64,000 bases of DNA. It comes from Streptomyces sp. YIM 130001. Its GTDB lineage: Bacteria; Actinomycetota; Actinomycetes; Streptomycetales; Streptomycetaceae. The position numbers were made by a program, and so were the translations under genes. Location: positions 186,001 through 250,000 of the forward strand of contig NZ_KZ984556.1 of NCBI RefSeq assembly GCF_003574445.1, given 5' to 3'. Within the stretch, counting starts at the first letter, position 1; every line of letters begins with the position of its first letter. This document shows positions 61,666 through 64,000 of the stretch, one piece after another. A model generated the notes under the pieces. That model was not told the DNA's origin. It made no database searches and saw nothing but the letters and a program-made list of their open reading frames with translations.

Positions 61666-62169
61666 TTACGGGGCGCGGTAGTCGTCGGCGTAGGCGTCGC
61701 GGGGGGCGGCGGTGCGGGTGTCGTGGCGGCCGGTCGACGAGGCGCGTTCGGTGCGGTCCGGGGTGTGCCTGCGGCCGCCGCACGACGGGCCGCGGCCCCG
61801 TGTCGTGAACTGGCGTACCAGGGCGACGAGTTCGCTGGGCTCGAAGGGCTTGGCGAGGAACGCGTCCACGCCGGCCTCCAGGCCGCTCTCGACCTCTGCC
61901 TGCGTACACGCGCTGACGATCACGACGGGCACGGAGCGGGTGAACGCGTCCGCGCGCAGCCGGGCTGCCGTCCGCATACCGTCGAGGCGGGGCATGACCA
62001 CGTCGAGGGTCACCACATCAGGCCGCACCTGATGGATTATTTCCAGACACTCGACGCCATCGGCCGCGGTCACGACCTCGAAGCCCTCCAGCTCGAGGTT
62101 GACCCTGATCAGCTGCCGGATGACCTTGTTGTCGTCCACAACAAGCACGCGGCCGGACGCCCCTGACAC
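61666..62169 (-). CDS. Orphan single-domain response regulator with basic tail
   Basis: A 167-residue protein. The receiver domain (about 6-123) has D12/D13, phosphoacceptor Asp56 in VVTLDVVMPRLDG, switch Ser87 in VIVSACTQ and Lys107 in FLAKPFEP. No output domain follows, only about 40 residues rich in Arg, Thr and Asp (FTTRGRGPSCGGRRHTPDR). No kinase is adjacent. GTG at 62169 gives the conserved MSGASGRVLVVDDNKVIRQ and is preferred over the upstream extension. Signals by protein-protein contact; target unknown. Confidence 0.88.
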   Translation of the reverse strand: MSGASGRVLVVDDNKVIRQLIRVNLELEGFEVVTAADGVECLEIIHQVRPDVVTLDVVMPRLDGMRTAARLRADAFTRSVPVVIVSACTQAEVESGLEAGVDAFLAKPFEPSELVALVRQFTTRGRGPSCGGRRHTPDRTERASSTGRHDTRTAAPRDAYADDYRAP

Positions 62170-62525
62170 AACTCGAGAGTAGGGCCGGTCCCGCCGCCGC
62201 GTCCGGGTTTTGCCCACTTCTCCCTCGGCCCGGGAGAGACCGGACCGCCCGCGGGCTTCCGGTGGCCGATACCTGTGGGACGGGTGCGGTACCGGAAGGA
62301 GGCCGGTGACCGTGCGTGGCGACGGGCGCTATTTCCAGCCGCGGGGCGAAGGGGACGCAGGGGCATTCAACGGCTCGGGCGCAGCACCGGCCGGGGTGTC
62401 GCAGAGCGCCCCGACGGGCCTTCCGACCTCGGCACGGGCCCGGTCCGACCCCGGCAAAACCCGTTCCTGTCCACCGCTTCCGAGCTGGTAGGGTTCTACC
62501 CGTCGCCGCTCACGAGCGGCGACCC
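62170..62525. other. 356-bp gap between the receiver gene and tRNA-Arg
   Basis: No gene is supported. TAGGGT (about 62488) may be the tRNA -10 element. A perfect GTCGCCGCT-4-AGCGGCGAC hairpin (62502-62523) ends two bases before the tRNA and may be a 5' leader processed by RNase P. Confidence 0.55.
62502..62523 (+). other. Hairpin immediately 5' of tRNA-Arg
   Basis: Nine-bp arms with a CACG loop, two bases before the mature tRNA 5' end. It would be part of the precursor leader. Confidence 0.6.
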
Positions 62526-62597
62526 GCCCCCGTAGCTCAGGGGATAGAGCAACGGTCTCCGGAACCGTGTGCGCAGGTTCGAATCCTGCCGGGGGCA
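62526..62597 (+). tRNA. tRNA-Arg (anticodon CCG)
   Basis: A cloverleaf of 72 nt. Acceptor GCCCCCG pairs with CGGGGGC. D-arm GCTCAGGGGATAGAGC. The anticodon stem ACGGT/ACCGT encloses the loop CTCCGGA, so the anticodon is CCG, decoding CGG, an abundant codon in this GC-rich genome. The T-arm GCAGG-TTCGAAT-CCTGC is canonical. The discriminator is A; CCA is not encoded. Its 3' half is a classic integration target for actinomycete elements, and the sequence beyond it changes character. Confidence 0.97.
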
Positions 62598-62647
62598 CAG
62601 AAGCCGGAACAGCGCGATCAAGTCGCTGACCAGTCGAAGTGCCACAT

Positions 62648-62688
62648 ACAAGGAGCCGGACTCAGTCTCACTGAGTCCGGCTCCTTGT
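62648..62688 (+). terminator. tRNA-Arg terminator, 19-bp perfect hairpin
   Basis: ACAAGGAGCCGGACTCAGT pairs perfectly with its complement across a 3-nt CTC loop. It ends 51-91 bases after the tRNA and is the longest perfect stem noticed in the window. Confidence 0.9.
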
Positions 62689-63003
62689 CGTTCTCACGCA
62701 CGCATCCCGAGTGAGCGGCGAGTGGGCCCAGGAGCGCTTCCAACTGCGCCGGCTCGTGGGCCCGCGCCAGCCGGATGCCTGGCCACGCAAGCGCTGCCGG
62801 CATGCGCCGGAGGCTCGCTCCGCTGCATCGCGCACTCTTCTCAGCGGGTGAAATCCGGTGCCGTAAGGGACACCCGACAGCTGGGGGCAGCCATGGTGGA
62901 CGTGCCCAAGCTGCGGTTCACCTGCTAATTACTTCACGAAGACGTCTCCTCGCTTCTCCGTGGGGAATCCGTGGGGAAGCGGTCTCCCGCCTTGACCGTG
63001 TCA
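62689..63003. other. Non-coding or remnant tract after tRNA-Arg
   Basis: There is no confident gene. TCCGTGGGGAA is repeated back to back (62957-62967, 62968-62978). Local composition is less GC-rich than the core to the left. Possibly leftover sequence from an integrated element. Confidence 0.5.
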
Positions 63004-63036
63004 GCCCTCAGTAGGTCGGGCGTTTCTACTGAGGGC
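63004..63036. terminator. 11-bp perfect hairpin in the accessory tract
   Basis: GCCCTCAGTAG and CTACTGAGGGC surround an 11-nt loop. It could be a terminator of a lost gene or an element-end feature. Confidence 0.5.
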
Positions 63037-63061
63037 GAACGATTACGTCATCGAATATCTC

Positions 63062-63330
63062 GTGGGAACCGACACCAGTGAGCACATGCGAGCGAATCCA
63101 GCCGACGGGTCGACAGATGACACCAAGGACAACACTCTTCGGCCGCGTATCGCCTTGATCTGGATCGCAGGAGCGCACCGACGCCGAGGACTCGGCGCCG
63201 AACTCGTGCAGGCACTCGCTGATGACTTCGGTTGCCAGATCAGCGACGTCTCCTGTCGAGCCCGATCAGCGACGCCGGCCGTCAACTCGCGCGGTGGCTG
63301 TCCCCTAACGGCATCCGGGTCAGCCAACTC
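63062..63330 (+). pseudogene. Frameshifted GNAT-like acetyltransferase remnant
   Basis: Frame 1 reads IALIWIAGAHRRRGLGAELV and then QALADDFGCQISDVS, which has the RxxGxG acetyl-CoA loop of GNAT enzymes. Near 63250 homology continues in another frame as SSPISDAGRQLARWLSPNGI followed by RVS. Restoring one base in TCCTGTCGAGC (TCCTGGTCGAGC) would join the two frames as DVSWSSPISDAG. No intact stop follows in the second frame. The upstream part is short, so it is also 5'-truncated. It converges with and abuts the Beta-family gene. Confidence 0.55.
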
Positions 63331-63344
63331 CTCGTCGGCCGCCG

Positions 63345-64000
63345 CTACGGGCGTCCCTCGCGACCAAGACGGGTCGTCACAACGGCCAAGTGGTGCGACG
63401 TTGCCCAGGCACGCCACTCCGTCGCGCCACCCGCCTTCCGGCGTCGGCGTTGGGCGCAATCTTGCAAGCTCTTGTCGCCCCAGGATGTGGCAGCTCCGGA
63501 CGCAGGCCAGTAGGGGGAGTTGACTAGATCCTTGCTCAGATCAAAGAAGTCGTCGTTGCTGCCCTCCCTGACCTTTCGATAGACGAACACCTGCCAGTCA
63601 CCTTCCGTCGTGTAGCGCATGTTGGGGTGAGGTGTCCCGCGGCTCTTGGCCGGCATCCGTGGGTTCGTCACGCCAAAGTCACCGAAGTCCAGTTGCGGAC
63701 CTCGCCACTTCTCTACTACGTCCAGCCAAAGCCTTGCATCCTCTCGGACCACAGGGGTTGCCGTACCTCGGGGGAACCCTGTGAGGTTGGCAGGAAATGC
63801 CCCGGAAGCCAGGCAGATGCTCCTCCAAGGCCAGCGCGACAGCGATTCCAGAGCTTCGACTGCCTCGGCCCTGAGTCGTTCTCGCGTGCGGCTCGTCAGC
63901 ACTGGACCAGCGTCGACGAGCAGATCAATTTCTTCCGGCTCCAGACGCACGGACGCGAACAACTCGCGCATCTGTCTCCGGTCTGGAATCACTTCGGCAG
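63345..64000 (-). CDS. Beta-family protein (PF14350-like), C-terminal part; 5' end beyond window
   Basis: About 218 codons are visible, open to the window edge; an ATG at 63992 is probably internal because the family is about 350 residues. Conserved blocks: WRSICLASGAFPANLTGFPRG, then FGDFGVTNPRMP, then PNMRYTTEGDWQVFVYRKVR, and a terminal GAATSWGDKSLQDCA. The Beta protein family occurs on plasmids, phages and islands and has been noted near defence genes. Function not established. Lower GC and position beyond tRNA-Arg support acquired DNA. Confidence 0.85.
   Translation of the reverse strand, partial: AEVIPDRRQMRELFASVRLEPEEIDLLVDAGPVLTSRTRERLRAEAVEALESLSRWPWRSICLASGAFPANLTGFPRGTATPVVREDARLWLDVVEKWRGPQLDFGDFGVTNPRMPAKSRGTPHPNMRYTTEGDWQVFVYRKVREGSNDDFFDLSKDLVNSPYWPASGAATSWGDKSLQDCAQRRRRKAGGATEWRAWATSHHLAVVTTRLGREGRP

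Noticed and set aside
62569..62928. Small gene after tRNA-Arg
   Set aside because: The frame runs through the tRNA 3' end and the terminator stem and shows no conserved feature.

Overview
The window is high-GC actinobacterial chromosome and almost certainly Streptomyces. The signs are the Scy/FilP polar-growth coiled-coil pair, an AbsC-type MarR regulator, a NucS mismatch nuclease, an atpIBEFHAGDC operon, frequent GTG/TTG starts and ATGA overlaps. From memory, the order runs parallel to S. coelicolor SCO54xx down to about SCO5350, so most of it is conserved chromosome core.

Layout. 1-5606: the end of a GH6 cellulase, DUF1203, a cellulose-synthase-like GT2, a gap with 40-bp tandem repeats, DUF3817 and three tandem AIM24 genes. 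5714-9094: an AbsC-like regulator with a probable leaderless promoter, then a two-component system divergent from an acidic PepSY protein, sharing a likely operator. 9164-12097: meaB, a thiolase and methylmalonyl-CoA epimerase. 12397-17386: scy and filP. 17500-21510: two tandem ABC-2 exporters. 21522-27771: a small Cys/His protein, an LLM oxidoreductase, an SCO5389-family protein, nucS, a membrane-anchored P-loop protein and a STAS protein. 27940-35889: 3-hydroxyacyl-CoA dehydrogenase, TetR with a divergent ABC exporter, cobalamin adenosyltransferase, a secreted lipase, a second two-component system and DUF2550. 36020-50844 (minus strand): rpmE, prfA, prmC, tsaC/sua5, a PTP-like gene, glyA, a WecA-type transferase and the whole ATP synthase operon. 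51003-54654: an LCP transferase and rho. 55041-61578: thrB, thrC, hom, lysA and an ArgRS-like protein without a catalytic domain. 61666-62169: an orphan receiver. 62526-62597: tRNA-Arg(CCG). 62598-64000: a changed, accessory-looking tract with a frameshifted GNAT-like remnant and the 3' part of a Beta-family gene.

Themes. Propionyl/methylmalonyl-CoA and B12 functions (meaB, mce, thiolase, hydroxyacyl-CoA dehydrogenase, adenosyltransferase) are scattered over 22 kb. Translation termination, cell-envelope polymer synthesis and ATP synthesis lie in one long co-oriented block. The aspartate-family pathway (lysA, hom, thrC, thrB) forms the next block. The most unusual points are a PTP homologue with Ser at the nucleophile position, a catalytically gutted ArgRS beside lysA, a P-loop protein with Arg in place of the Walker A Lys and a Pro/Asp heptad tail, the acidic sensor/PepSY module, and the tRNA-Arg junction.
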